Source: Alphaproteobacteria bacterium (lineage in GTDB: Bacteria; Pseudomonadota; Alphaproteobacteria; Rhodobacterales; Rhodobacteraceae). Taken from it: DNA of 64,000 nt. Positions 39,524 to 48,487 of the stretch are shown here, in pieces. The DNA lies in contig JAUIBL010000014.1 in the NCBI GenBank assembly GCA_030428355.1, positions 17,608-81,607 on the forward strand. The letters are read 5' to 3'. A program made the position numbers and the translations under genes. How positions within the stretch are numbered: position 1 is the stretch's first letter; each line of letters begins with the position of its first letter. Below the pieces are notes generated by a model that was not told where the DNA came from, did not search any database, and saw only the letters and a list, made by a program, of their open reading frames with translations.

Positions 39524-40849
39524 TCAGAAATCGACGGTCAGCGAAACGCCGATACCAAGGGCAGTGTTGTCTTCAAAGACAACGCCCGACGCGTCCTCGG
39601 CTTCGCCCAGCCACACATATTCAAGCCCGCCGCGCAGGGTCATGTTGTCCATCTTGTACTGACCCCCGACGCCAAGGCTGATGAAGCCATCGCGCGGTGA
39701 CAGGCGGGACACGGTATCGCCGTTCTGGGCTTCGTAGGTGATCTGCGCAAAGCCGGACAGGTCCTCGGTGAACGCGCGACCGATGCCGAGTTTCCAGGTG
39801 GTGCGGTCATTTTCAAAGCCGGTGACATTGCCGCCCGTCACCCCTTCGTATTCCGGCGTACGGACTTCCCACTTGGACCATTCGACCCATTTGACCTGAC
39901 CGAACAGCAGCGTGCCGGGGGCGATCCCGGTCTGGAAGTCCAGCGCCACAGCCTGAGGCATGACGACCTTGGTTTCACCACCGTTGGCGTCGATACCAAG
40001 ACCGGCGATGCTTTCGGACGTGCTGAAGGAATGTGTGATCTCGCTTTGCCACGACAGCGCCACGCGCAGCGCGATGTCGGGGATCTCGTAGGCGACACCA
40101 AGGATCGCGCCCCAGTCACCGACGCGGCTGCCGCTGGCGTTGTATTCCATCGACGTGCTGAAATCCTGCGCGGCGGCCCCAAGGGCCTGTGCCTGAGCGC
40201 CCAGAGCCTGTGCCTGCGCGCCAAGGGCCTGAGCCTGCGCCCCAAGGGCTTGCGCCGTCGCCAGATCCCCAGCGGCACCTGCGGCCTGTGCCTGGGCGCC
40301 AAGCGCCTGTGCCTCGGCCCCCAACGCCTGCGCCTGCGCGCCGATGCCCTGCGCATTGCGGCCAACGGAACTGCGCACAAGCAGGTCGGGGATGGTGATC
40401 TCGGCCTCGCTTTCGACATAGCGCGCCCCGCCGAAGACCGAGACGCGGTCGGTGACGCGGTACTTGCCGACAAGAGCGATCTGGTCGCTGTCCCAATCTG
40501 CGGTCAGACCGGCGTAGATGCCCTGCGTATATTCCGCGCCCGCGCCATACGGGTTGTTCACATACATCCCGAAAGTCAGCTTTTCGGTGAAGTCGTTTTT
40601 GTAGGCGAGGTTGTAGTTGTTGTAGTCGGTCAGCATGTTGCCGGTGCTGCTTTCGCCGCCACCCGCTGCCGTAAGTTCGGGTGTGTATTTGCCCGACAGG
40701 TCCGGCATCACATGCGAAAAGCTCAGTTGAAGCTGGTCGTTGCGTGTGAACAGAAACCCGTAATCATTGTTCGAGCGTTCAATGCCGCCCGCATGTGCAG
40801 CACCTGCTGCAACGGCAAGCGCCAGCGCGCTTGTCATGATTCTCATCAT
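39524..40849 (-). CDS. FadL-family outer membrane transport protein with heptad-repeat insert
   Basis: A 441-residue outer-membrane beta barrel of the OmpP1/FadL/TodX family, which takes up hydrophobic compounds such as long-chain fatty acids. The start MMRIMTSALALAVAAGAAHA is a signal peptide, and the mature protein begins GGIERSNNDYG. The barrel ends with Phe (SLTVDF), as required for outer-membrane assembly. Residues 166-228 are an unusual low-complexity insert of Ala-Gln-Ala-Leu-Gly-Ala-Gln heptads in an extracellular or periplasmic loop. ATG 40849 is chosen because GAGGG lies five bases upstream. Its own terminator follows, so it is monocistronic. Confidence 0.9.
   Translation of the reverse strand: MMRIMTSALALAVAAGAAHAGGIERSNNDYGFLFTRNDQLQLSFSHVMPDLSGKYTPELTAAGGGESSTGNMLTDYNNYNLAYKNDFTEKLTFGMYVNNPYGAGAEYTQGIYAGLTADWDSDQIALVGKYRVTDRVSVFGGARYVESEAEITIPDLLVRSSVGRNAQGIGAQAQALGAEAQALGAQAQAAGAAGDLATAQALGAQAQALGAQAQALGAQAQALGAAAQDFSTSMEYNASGSRVGDWGAILGVAYEIPDIALRVALSWQSEITHSFSTSESIAGLGIDANGGETKVVMPQAVALDFQTGIAPGTLLFGQVKWVEWSKWEVRTPEYEGVTGGNVTGFENDRTTWKLGIGRAFTEDLSGFAQITYEAQNGDTVSRLSPRDGFISLGVGGQYKMDNMTLRGGLEYVWLGEAEDASGVVFEDNTALGIGVSLTVDF
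40166..40354 (-). repeat. 21-bp tandem repeat encoding AQALGAQ heptads inside the FadL-like gene
   Basis: About eight degenerate copies of a 21-base unit encode the heptad A-Q-A-L-G-A-Q/E/A. Two runs of the repeat are separated by AGAAGDLAT. Copies vary mostly at third codon positions, so the repeat is old or under coding selection rather than a fresh slippage product. The frame is maintained throughout. Confidence 0.85.
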
Positions 40850-40971
40850 CTGGACCCTCATCCCTTGAGATTGCAATGTCTCCTCTGCAATTTTCGTACC
40901 CAACTGTCTGACACAGGGTCAATTTTTACCGTACGTCAGCAGGGGTGAACTGCCGCAGCGTCACATTTCTG

Positions 40972-41835
40972 TTACGCGCGGGTCGAGGACCAGATGTTGT
41001 AGTAATTCGCGGCAAAGATCAGCGCCGCGCCAAGCAGGACAAACGGGTCCAGCGGTTCGGCGTAAAGCAGCATCCCGACAATGGCGATCACCGGCAGGCG
41101 GGTAAAGTCGATGGGCATCACGATGGTGGCCGGGGCCAGCGACAAGGCCGTGGTCAGACAGAAATGCGCGACCAATCCGGCGATGGCGATCACCACGACC
41201 CAAGGCAGGTTCGCCGCACTGGGCAGGGCAATATCGCCGTCGAATCCGGCAAAGCCAAGGCCCAGCACCGCCTGCATCACGGTCAGGTAGAAGAGGATGC
41301 AGGTGATGGTTTCGGTCCGCGTCAGCTTGCGTGTGAACACCGCCGATCCGGCAAAGCCGATGGCCGCCAGCGCCGCGGTGACCAGACCGATGTGAAACGT
41401 ATCCGGGCTGGGGCGTGTCACGACAAGGATGCCGATGAACCCGATCACCGCCGCAATCGCCTGCGATCGTGTCAACCGTTCCCCCAGCACGAAGGGAGCC
41501 ATCAGCATCACCCAGAGCGGTGAGGTGAATTCAAGCGCGAAAACCTGCGCAAGGGGAATCACCGTGATCGAATAGAACCACAGGTTCTGCCCGGCGAAGT
41601 GGCTGACATTGCGGATGAAATGCAGGCCCAGTTTCTGCGCGCGCACCTCTTTCAGAGTTCCGGCAAGGCTGGCGATTCCGATCACGATGACCATGCCGAT
41701 CAGGCTGCGATACATCATGATCTCGAACGTATCGAGATCGAGGCTGACCGCGCGGCCCGCAATCGCCATCGAGGTGAACGACACAATCGCGCCGATCATC
41801 CAGAGGCAGGCCCGGATCGTTGGGGACAAATTCAT
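40972..41835 (-). CDS. DMT-superfamily (EamA) transporter
   Basis: A 287-residue inner-membrane protein with about ten hydrophobic helices arranged as two EamA repeats (for example SFTSMAIAGRAVSLDLDTFE... and ITCILFYLTVMQAVLGLGFAG). The conserved segment VFALEFTSPLWVMLMAPFVLGERLT with Pro and Glu is typical of the family. Members export amino acids, purines or other metabolites; the substrate is unknown. The start follows directly on the stop of the SH3 gene, in an apparent guaA-SH3-DMT unit. Confidence 0.92.
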   Translation of the reverse strand: MNLSPTIRACLWMIGAIVSFTSMAIAGRAVSLDLDTFEIMMYRSLIGMVIVIGIASLAGTLKEVRAQKLGLHFIRNVSHFAGQNLWFYSITVIPLAQVFALEFTSPLWVMLMAPFVLGERLTRSQAIAAVIGFIGILVVTRPSPDTFHIGLVTAALAAIGFAGSAVFTRKLTRTETITCILFYLTVMQAVLGLGFAGFDGDIALPSAANLPWVVVIAIAGLVAHFCLTTALSLAPATIVMPIDFTRLPVIAIVGMLLYAEPLDPFVLLGAALIFAANYYNIWSSTRA

Positions 41836-42450
41836 TCAGTCACGCGGCAAGTGACAACAGCCCGACAGGAATCGGCGTTGGCCGGGGGCGATCAACTGCA
41901 TCGTGATGGTCCAGCCATAGGACCGGTCGCTCATCCCGTCAAAGCAGGTGCCGCCGGAAATCGTGGCTTCGATCACCCGACTGTCCTCGGTCGCCAAAGT
42001 GACAAGCGCGGGGCTGCCAAGGCGGCCCTCGGCGGTGACGATGCTGTCAAACGCGAAATCCGTGTCGCTATCAACGGGGTGCGAATAGCGGGCGTCGGTG
42101 CCGTAAAGACCAAGCGCCCAGAAGGGTTCGGTGCCGCCACAGATCAGGCCTTGGGGCAGGGTGGTTTCCCCTAGCGTCGGCACCTCGTCACGGGTCAGAA
42201 ACCGGGTCGAGACCCAGCCGTCGCGTTCATTCAGCGCAATCCGCGCCCAGTTCCCGGTAGGATCGAAGGTGAACACTTCGACCCTTTGGGCGTCATGCGC
42301 GAGATCGCCGATGTCGGCGCTGCCCGCAGAGGGCTCGGACCGCACGTTCAACACGTCATTCGCCGCCACGCCGATCACGCGGTGATAGGTCGGCTCCGCC
42401 TGCGCCGGGGCAGGCAGGGCCAGCGAAACGGCCAGAAGGCCTGCGCGCAT
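41836..42450 (-). CDS. Secreted SH3-domain protein
   Basis: A 204-residue exported protein. The start [20 protein letters not shown] is a signal peptide. Residues about 22-85 form a bacterial SH3 domain (DVLNVRSEPSAGSADIGDL...NWARIALNERDGWVSTRFL). The C-terminal half (LICGGTEPFWALGLYG... through SYGWTITMQ...GCCHL) resembles the COG3650-type membrane/periplasmic domain with a heme-like or metal-like GTEPFW motif, and its role is unknown. ATG 42450 shares its A with the guaA stop (TAATG), which indicates coupled translation. Confidence 0.85.
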   Translation of the reverse strand: MRAGLLAVSLALPAPAQAEPTYHRVIGVAANDVLNVRSEPSAGSADIGDLAHDAQRVEVFTFDPTGNWARIALNERDGWVSTRFLTRDEVPTLGETTLPQGLICGGTEPFWALGLYGTDARYSHPVDSDTDFAFDSIVTAEGRLGSPALVTLATEDSRVIEATISGGTCFDGMSDRSYGWTITMQLIAPGQRRFLSGCCHLPRD

Positions 42451-44021
42451 TATTCCCATTCGATCGTTCCCGGCGGTTTCGAGGTGATGTCATAGGTGAC
42501 GCGGTTGATGCCCTTGACCTCGTTGATGATCCGCGTGGCGGTTTCGCCAAGGAAGTCATGGCTGAACGGATAGTAATCCGCCGTCATGCCATCCACCGAT
42601 GTGACCGCGCGGAGCGCACAGGCGTAATCATATGTACGGCCGTCGCCCATCACCCCCACGGTGCGCACAGGCAGGATCGCGACAAAGGCCTGCCAGATCT
42701 CGTCATAAAGACCGTGCTTGCGAATCTGGTCGATATAGACCGCATCCGCTTTGCGCAGGATCTCGAGCTTTTCGCGGGTGATCTCGCCGGGGCATCGGAT
42801 GGCAAGGCCGGGGCCGGGGAAGGGGTGGCGACCGATGAAGCTGTCGGGCAGGCCAAGCTCGCGGCCCAACTCGCGTACTTCGTCCTTGAAGAGCTCGCGC
42901 AGCGGCTCGACCAGCTTGAGGCCCATCTTTTCCGGCAGGCCGCCCACATTGTGGTGGCTCTTGATCGTGACCGACGGTCCACCGCTGAAGGACACGGATT
43001 CGATCACGTCCGGATAAAGAGTTCCCTGCGCCAGGAATTCCGCGCCTTCGATCTGGTTCGCGTATTTCTGGAACACGTCGATGAAAAGACGGCCAATGAT
43101 CTTTCTCTTTGTTTCCGGGTCACTTACGCCGTCAAGCTCACCCAGAAACAGCTCTTGTTCCTGGGCGTGGATCACCTGCAGATTCATGTGATCGCGGAAC
43201 ATCGCGACAACCTCTTCGCCCTCGTTCAGGCGCAACAGGCCGTGATCCACGAAGACGCAGGTCAACTGGTCGCCAATCGCGTCATGCAGCAGCGCTGCCG
43301 CGACCGAGCTGTCGACACCGCCGGACAGGCCGCAGATCACGCGTTTGTCGCCCACCTGTTCCTTGATCTTGCGGATCGCTTCTTCGCGGTAGGCGCCCAT
43401 CGTCCAGTCGCCGGTAAACCCTGCAAGCTGCACGAAATTCTGATAGAGCGTCTTACCGTTCGGGGTGTGATGCACCTCGGGGTGGAACTGCACCGCATAG
43501 AAGAGGCGGTCGGTGTCGGCGGTGATCGCAAAGGGCGCGCCGGGCGAGGTGCCCAGAACGTCAAAACCCGGAGCGATTTCAGACACATGGTCGCCGTGGC
43601 TCATCCAGACCTGTTCGCGGCCCGTGCCATCCATGAACCACCCAGCCAAAAGGTCACTGCGGGTGTCTGTGGGGGTGACATAGGCACGGCCAAACTCGGC
43701 GGTCGCGTGTTCGCCCGCTTCGACCTTGCCACCCAGATCCTGCATCATCACCTGCTGGCCATAGCAGATGCCCAGGATCGGCACGCCCATCTCGTAGGCC
43801 TTGCGGGGCGGGCGCGGGCTGCCCTCGCGCATCACGCTGTCCGGGCCACCGGAAAAGATGATCGCCTTTGGGGCAAATTCGGTCAGGAAATCATCCGTCA
43901 CATTCTGGAACGGATGGATCTCGCAATAGACATTCAACTCGCGAAGGCGACGCGCAATGAGCTGCGTGACCTGGCTGCCAAAGTCGATGATGAGAAGGCG
44001 GTCATGATCTGCTGTGTTCAT
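42450..44021 (-). CDS. guaA: GMP synthase (glutamine-hydrolysing)
   Basis: A 523-residue enzyme that converts XMP to GMP using glutamine and ATP. The N-terminal class I amidotransferase has Cys86 (LGICYGQQ) and the His-Glu pair in [10 protein letters not shown]. The PP-loop ATP pyrophosphatase has [14 protein letters not shown]. The C-terminal dimerisation domain ends PPGTIEWE as expected. ATG 44021 has AGGAG five bases upstream. It is the first gene of a unit with the SH3 and DMT genes. hpt at 51.1 kb also feeds the purine nucleotide pool. Confidence 0.98.
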   Translation of the reverse strand: MNTADHDRLLIIDFGSQVTQLIARRLRELNVYCEIHPFQNVTDDFLTEFAPKAIIFSGGPDSVMREGSPRPPRKAYEMGVPILGICYGQQVMMQDLGGKVEAGEHATAEFGRAYVTPTDTRSDLLAGWFMDGTGREQVWMSHGDHVSEIAPGFDVLGTSPGAPFAITADTDRLFYAVQFHPEVHHTPNGKTLYQNFVQLAGFTGDWTMGAYREEAIRKIKEQVGDKRVICGLSGGVDSSVAAALLHDAIGDQLTCVFVDHGLLRLNEGEEVVAMFRDHMNLQVIHAQEQELFLGELDGVSDPETKRKIIGRLFIDVFQKYANQIEGAEFLAQGTLYPDVIESVSFSGGPSVTIKSHHNVGGLPEKMGLKLVEPLRELFKDEVRELGRELGLPDSFIGRHPFPGPGLAIRCPGEITREKLEILRKADAVYIDQIRKHGLYDEIWQAFVAILPVRTVGVMGDGRTYDYACALRAVTSVDGMTADYYPFSHDFLGETATRIINEVKGINRVTYDITSKPPGTIEWE

Positions 44022-44224
44022 GGCTCCTGATAGGCAGAGCACGGGTAAATGGCAATATTGCCGATGCGCGGGTGCACGCATGGCTTTGTCGCAGCGGTAC
44101 CCCATCAAATGTCGCTTTCGCAACGGACAGGACGTAATCGGTCCCTGACGCCCCCCTGACACATATTAAGGAGTGTCCACCGGACGACGCGCCGGGGCGA
44201 ACAGAACCCGTATGGAGTTGAATC

Positions 44225-45769
44225 ATGGCAGAGGCAGAAACACGCAGACGGTCACGTGGTGGCGGCGGTGCGGCGCGGCGGGCAGAACGCACGGCGGTTT
44301 CTGTCGAAACGGCCAAGTACATCCAGCGCAACATCCCGAATTTCGAGATCCTGACCGAAGAGGCGCTTGAGATCATCGAGACCAACGCCGAAACGGTCCT
44401 CGCAGAAATCGGCGTGAACTTTGTCAACAACCCGGGTGCGCTCGAACTGTGGCGCAATGCCGGGGCCGATGTCACCGGTGAGCGTGTACGCATCCCGCGC
44501 GGTCTGGCCCGCAAGCTGTGCAGCACCGCACCCTCCACCTTTACCCAGCACGCGCGCAACCCGAACCGCAATGTCGAGATCGGCGGACGCAACCTTGTGC
44601 TGGCTCCGGTCTATGGACCGCCCTTCGTGCATGACGCGATGGGGGGACGCCGCTATGCGACCCTCGCCGATTTCGAGAAATTCGTGAAGCTGGGCTACAT
44701 GTCCAAATGGCTGCACCATTCGGGCGGCACGGTCTGCGAACCCACCGATATTCCGGTGAACAAGCGCCACCTCGACATGCTGATGGCGCATATGACCCTG
44801 TCGGACAAACCCTTCATGGGCTCCGTCACCGAACCCAGCCGTGCGCAGGACAGCGTCGAGATGTGCGAGATCCTGTTCGGCAAGGAGTTCGTTCAGGACA
44901 ACACCGTGATGACCTCGCTCATCAACATCAACTCGCCGATGACCTTCGACGACGTGATGATGGGCGCGCTCGAAGTCTATGCCCGCAACAATCAGGCCGC
45001 GATCATCAGCCCCTTCATCGTCGGTGGCGCGATGGCGCCTGTGTCGGTGGCGGGCACGCTGACGCAGGTTCTTGCCGAGGTGATGGCCGGCATCGCCTAC
45101 AGCCAGCTTGTACGGCCCGGTGCTCCGGTGATCTTCGGGGCCTTCGTGACCTCGATCGACATGAACTCGGGCGCACCGACCTTCGGCACACCCGAGGCCA
45201 GCCAGATCACCTATGGCGCAGGCCAGTTGGCCCGCCGTATGGGTCTGCCGTTCCGTTCGGCCGGCAGCTTTACCGGCTCGAAACTGCCGGATGCGCAGGC
45301 GGCGTATGAGACCGCCAACAGCCTCAACATGGGGCTTTTGTCGGGTGTGAACTTCATGCTGCATGCCTGCGGCTGGCTCGAAGGCGGGCTGGTTGCGTCG
45401 TTCGAGAAATTCGTCATGGACGCCGATCAGCTTGGCGCGCTGCACAAGATGGCGCAGGGCGTATCGGTGGACGAGGAAGCGCAGGCCATGGGTGCGATTG
45501 CCGAAGTGGGCCCGGGTGGCCACTACCTCGGCTGTGCGCACACGCAGGCCAACTTCAAGAGCGCCTTCTGGCGGTCCGATCTGTTCGACTTCAAACCCTA
45601 TGAAACATGGTCCGAAGAGGGCGCGCGCGACACGATGGCGCTGGCGACCGAGCGGGTTCAGCGGTTGATCGACACCTACCAGCAACCGCCGCTCGATCCG
45701 GGCATCCACGAGGGTCTGACCGACTACGTGGCGCGCAAGAAAGCCTCCATGCCGGACGCCTTCATGTAA
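44225..45769 (+). CDS. Trimethylamine methyltransferase (MttB) family protein, non-pyrrolysine
   Basis: A 514-residue TIM-barrel methyltransferase of the MttB superfamily. Core motifs are ILTEEALEIIETNAETVLAEIGV, FNxF-like DFEKFVKLGYMS, and PFIVGGAMAPVSVAGTLTQVLAEVMAGIAYSQLV. The reading frame is uninterrupted, with no internal amber codon, so it lacks pyrrolysine. Such homologues in other bacteria demethylate quaternary amines (for example MtgB on glycine betaine) and hand the methyl group to a corrinoid protein. No corrinoid protein or methyltransfer partner gene lies beside it. ATG 44225 follows TGGAG. Substrate unknown; glycine betaine-like compounds are plausible in a marine Roseobacter. 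Confidence 0.93.
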   Translation: MAEAETRRRSRGGGGAARRAERTAVSVETAKYIQRNIPNFEILTEEALEIIETNAETVLAEIGVNFVNNPGALELWRNAGADVTGERVRIPRGLARKLCSTAPSTFTQHARNPNRNVEIGGRNLVLAPVYGPPFVHDAMGGRRYATLADFEKFVKLGYMSKWLHHSGGTVCEPTDIPVNKRHLDMLMAHMTLSDKPFMGSVTEPSRAQDSVEMCEILFGKEFVQDNTVMTSLININSPMTFDDVMMGALEVYARNNQAAIISPFIVGGAMAPVSVAGTLTQVLAEVMAGIAYSQLVRPGAPVIFGAFVTSIDMNSGAPTFGTPEASQITYGAGQLARRMGLPFRSAGSFTGSKLPDAQAAYETANSLNMGLLSGVNFMLHACGWLEGGLVASFEKFVMDADQLGALHKMAQGVSVDEEAQAMGAIAEVGPGGHYLGCAHTQANFKSAFWRSDLFDFKPYETWSEEGARDTMALATERVQRLIDTYQQPPLDPGIHEGLTDYVARKKASMPDAFM

Positions 45770-46073
45770 GGGCAGGGGCTGGGGTGATCTGCGTCTGGGC
45801 ACGCAGCAACTGATACTCGCCCATGATCGCGGTCAGAAGATCGACATGCGTGGCGATGCTGTACCCGGCATCGCCGTTTTCGCGTTTCTCGTTCATCTCG
45901 GCTTCCAGCGCCATCAGCCGGATGACCGTAGGCCCAAGCCTGAGGCTGACACCATAGCCCAGAAGACGGGGCAGGCGCGCTTCGCGGCGGTAGGTTTGCG
46001 CGCCGATCCGGGCTGCACGGATCAAGAGGCGCGGGCGGCGCAGGGTGGCGATTTGGGTCATCAGGTCTTGCAT
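45762..46073 (-). CDS. DUF6477-family protein
   Basis: A 103-residue, Arg-rich small protein (MQDLMTQIATLRRPRLLIRAARIGAQTYRREARLPRLLG), matching what I recall of DUF6477, a family confined to Rhodobacterales. There is no signal peptide or membrane segment. Its 3' end overlaps the mttB-like gene's 3' end by eight bases. It diverges from the DUF6456 gene, a pairing I believe to be conserved in the group. No function is known. Confidence 0.8.
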   Translation of the reverse strand: MQDLMTQIATLRRPRLLIRAARIGAQTYRREARLPRLLGYGVSLRLGPTVIRLMALEAEMNEKRENGDAGYSIATHVDLLTAIMGEYQLLRAQTQITPAPALT

Positions 46074-46177
46074 ATTCGGGTCCTTCCCTGTCTGGCGTGA
46101 TGGCCGATGTCGGGAACAGCGTTGCACAATCTAAACGTGTGTTGCGTCCGATCTGTCGCGGCGCACGGTCTGCTCGT

Positions 46178-46204
46178 CTTTTGTTTAAGATTTGGAAACA
46201 AAAG
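46178..46204. promoter_or_regulatory. 9-bp inverted repeat in the DUF6477/DUF6456 divergent promoter region
   Basis: CTTTTGTTT and AAACAAAAG are perfect inverted repeats with a 9-base spacer, in an AT-rich stretch between divergent genes. This is a candidate operator or a small terminator-like hairpin. A regulator is not identifiable. Confidence 0.45.
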
Positions 46205-46265
46205 CTTTGATGCGTTCAAACGTTAACAAATCAGAAACAAATACACGCATAGGTAGATTCTCAAC

Positions 46266-46286
46266 TGTGGATAAATCTGTGGATTG
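46266..46286. promoter_or_regulatory. DnaA-box pair upstream of the DUF6456 gene
   Basis: TGTGGATAA (46266-46274) is a perfect DnaA box (reverse of TTATCCACA). TGTGGATTG (46278-46286) is a second, near-consensus copy in the same orientation, three bases away. The pair lies 30 bp before the ATG of the DUF6456 gene in an AT-rich region. Confidence 0.6.
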
Positions 46287-46315
46287 TTCACGCGGCAGTC
46301 GAATGGGGGATTTCT

Positions 46316-47356
46316 ATGACCAACCTGCACCATGCCCAGACCAGACCGGGATGGACGGCGCTTTTTCCGGAAGAGGCGCATCGCTACCTGGCACATACGG
46401 CCGACAGACGACCGCTGCGCGACATTGCCCGCGAGGCAGGATGCCATCCGTCGACGATCCTGCGTCAGGTCCGCAAGCTGGAAACGCTGCGGGACGATCC
46501 GCTGGTCGACCGCGTCCTGACCGAACACAGCGGCGCGGTACGGGATGAGGCCGCGTCGTACCGGGCACTGGACGCGGTTGTGGAGGCGATGCGGCTTCTG
46601 TGCCAGCCGCGTGCCATGATGCTCTATCGCGAAGGTGTCGCACAGGCGGCCATCATCAAAGCAAGCGGCACCGGAGACACTTTGGCACTGGGCACCGTCG
46701 CGCTGGACGTGGCGGCGGCGCTGATCCTGCGCAACTGGGTTTCAACCGACAGCGACGCGGCCTTGAAGCGCTATCGCCTCACCGATGAGGGGCGCAGCCA
46801 GTTGCCCAGACTCGTGGCCGCCCGCGATGCCCGCGCGGCCCGCACACAAGGCGCGCCCTGCGATCTGTTCCATCTCGCCTTTCCCGAGCGCCGGTCCCGG
46901 GACCGCTCCACCTCGGGTGGGCCGGGTTCGGAAAGCCCGCTCATCGCGCTGGCGCGACGGCGTGGTCCGGACGGAAAACCGTTCCTGCCCGCCGAATTCA
47001 TCGCGGCCGGGGACCGTCTGCACGAAGATTACACGGTGGCCGGGTTTGCCCGGATCGACCTTTTGGGATGGGACGGTCCGGACGCTTTGCAGCCGCTTTA
47101 TGACCGGGCCAACCAACTCACCGACAGGCTGCGCCGGCAGGCGAGCACCCGGACATTGGACGCAGTGAAGGATCTTGGCCCCGGATTGAGCGACATCGTG
47201 CTGCGCTGCTGTTGCCTGCGCGAGGGGCTGGAAGCTACGGAAAAGCGGCTTGGCTGGTCGGCCCGGTCGGGCAAGGTTGTCTTGCGCATCGCGCTGCAGC
47301 GGCTCAGCCTGTTTTACGCAGGAACCCGGACGCAAAAGCCGGTGCTGATCGGCTGA
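46316..47356 (+). CDS. DUF6456 domain protein with helix-turn-helix region
   Basis: A 346-residue protein. Residues about 30-60 (RRPLRDIAREAGCHPSTILRQVRKLE) are a helix-turn-helix. The C-terminal part (PFLPAEFIAAGDRLHEDYTVAGFARIDLLGWDG... to SDIVLRCCCLREGLEATEKRLGWSARSGKVVLRIALQRL) matches what I recall of DUF6456, a Rhodobacterales/Rhizobiales domain of unknown role. Together they suggest a DNA-binding regulator. The upstream DnaA boxes hint at control by the replication cycle. Its partner DUF6477 gene is divergent. Confidence 0.8.
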   Translation: MTNLHHAQTRPGWTALFPEEAHRYLAHTADRRPLRDIAREAGCHPSTILRQVRKLETLRDDPLVDRVLTEHSGAVRDEAASYRALDAVVEAMRLLCQPRAMMLYREGVAQAAIIKASGTGDTLALGTVALDVAAALILRNWVSTDSDAALKRYRLTDEGRSQLPRLVAARDARAARTQGAPCDLFHLAFPERRSRDRSTSGGPGSESPLIALARRRGPDGKPFLPAEFIAAGDRLHEDYTVAGFARIDLLGWDGPDALQPLYDRANQLTDRLRRQASTRTLDAVKDLGPGLSDIVLRCCCLREGLEATEKRLGWSARSGKVVLRIALQRLSLFYAGTRTQKPVLIG

Positions 47357-47413
47357 ATGCGAAAAAATATCGCGGCCGCCTAAAACGCCTCTGATCCGTG
47401 CCGTTATAAAAGC

Positions 47414-47487
47414 GGCAGGAGGAACTCGTTACCGTTGGGAATTTGAAGCTGCAAGGCAGCTATGCAACACTGGTACTACCTCCTGCC
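47414..47487 (+). ncRNA. Structured RNA element in the lipA leader (candidate riboswitch or sRNA)
   Basis: A 74-nt segment closed by a 9-bp perfect stem, GGCAGGAGG (47414-47422) with CCTCCTGCC (47479-47487). Inside, TACC/GGTA (47430-47433 with 47472-47475) and GTTG/CAAC (47434-47437 with 47465-47468) stack with a 3-base bulge, and AGCTGC-AAG-GCAGCT (47447-47461) forms an apical hairpin. A -10-like TATAAA lies at 47405-47410, so a transcript could start at the element's first base. The outer stem hides an AGGAGG sequence. It lies 49 bases upstream of the lipA start codon. I do not match it to a known riboswitch class. Confidence 0.55.
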
Positions 47488-47535
47488 ATCTTCTATGTTA
47501 GAGGAAGCGAGATTTGAAAAAGCGGGGAAAAACCG

Positions 47536-48486
47536 TTGCGCGACCTCAAGATCCCAGAACAGCGCCATCCTGAAAAGGCGCACCGGCCCGACAACGCCCA
47601 GCCCAAGAAACCAAGCTGGATCCGTGTCAAGGCTCCGGGTGGCGAAGGCTACAGCGAAACCCGCCGCATCATGCGCGAGCACAAGCTGGTCACCGTCTGC
47701 GAAGAGGCGGGCTGCCCCAACGCGGGCGAATGCTGGAGCCAGGGCCACGCCACCATGATGATCATGGGCGAGATTTGTACCCGTGGGTGCACCTTCTGCA
47801 ACATCGCAACCGGCCGTCCCGACACTCTGGATGCGTTCGAGCCGGGGCGCGTGGCCGATGCCGTGCAGAAGCTGGGCCTCAACCATGTGGTCATCACATC
47901 GGTGGATCGCGACGACCTCGAAGATAGCGGGGCCGAACATTTCGCCCAGACGATCCGCGCGGTGCGGCACCGCTCGCCGGGGACGACGATTGAAATCCTC
48001 ACGCCGGATTTCCTGAAATGTGGGCCGGATGCCCTTGAAACCGTCGTGGCCGCGCGTCCCGATGTGTTCAACCACAATCTTGAAACCGTGCCTGGCCTCT
48101 ATCCCGAAGTGCGCCCCGGCGCGCGCTATTTCCATTCGCTGCGCCTTTTGCAACGCGTCAAGGAAATCGACCCGTCGATCTTTACCAAGTCGGGCATCAT
48201 GGTGGGCCTTGGCGAAAACCGCCAGTCGGTGATGCAGGTCATGGATGACATGCGCGCCGCCGATGTCGATTTCCTGACCATCGGCCAGTATCTTCAGCCG
48301 ACGCCGAAACACCATGCGGTCGACCGGTTCGTGACCCCCGAGGAATTCGCGGGCTATGAAAAAGCGGCCTATGGCAAGGGTTTCCTGATGGTGTCGGCCA
48401 CGCCGCTGACCCGGTCATCCTATCACGCTGGTGACGATTTCGCCCGGCTGCGCGCCAACCGCGAGGCGAAACTGGCGAAGGTCTGA
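47536..48486 (+). CDS. lipA: Lipoyl synthase
   Basis: A 316-residue radical SAM enzyme that inserts two sulfurs into octanoyl groups on lipoyl domains. The auxiliary cluster motif [12 protein letters not shown] (residues about 55-66) and the radical SAM motif CTRGCTFCN (about 81-89) are intact, as is the C-terminal RSSYHAG. The start is a TTG at 47536 with GGGG about nine bases upstream; the following sequence ([19 protein letters not shown]) is the usual Rhodobacteraceae N-terminus. A structured RNA candidate lies just upstream and a hairpin cluster just downstream. Confidence 0.95.
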   Translation: MRDLKIPEQRHPEKAHRPDNAQPKKPSWIRVKAPGGEGYSETRRIMREHKLVTVCEEAGCPNAGECWSQGHATMMIMGEICTRGCTFCNIATGRPDTLDAFEPGRVADAVQKLGLNHVVITSVDRDDLEDSGAEHFAQTIRAVRHRSPGTTIEILTPDFLKCGPDALETVVAARPDVFNHNLETVPGLYPEVRPGARYFHSLRLLQRVKEIDPSIFTKSGIMVGLGENRQSVMQVMDDMRAADVDFLTIGQYLQPTPKHHAVDRFVTPEEFAGYEKAAYGKGFLMVSATPLTRSSYHAGDDFARLRANREAKLAKV

Positions 48487-48487
48487 G

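Noticed and set aside
40166..40354. A CRISPR-like or satellite array from the regular 21-bp spacing
   Set aside because: There are no unique spacers, and the repeats stay in frame inside a complete porin gene.
47414..47487. A tRNA gene in the lipA leader
   Set aside because: The length (74) and 7-plus-bp terminal stem resemble a tRNA, but there is no TTCGA arm, no plausible anticodon loop and the internal helices do not fit a cloverleaf.
47462..47758. A 98-codon frame starting inside the lipA leader RNA
   Set aside because: It overlaps lipA in another frame, and its start lies within the hairpin without a ribosome-binding site. The lipA frame carries the conserved motifs.
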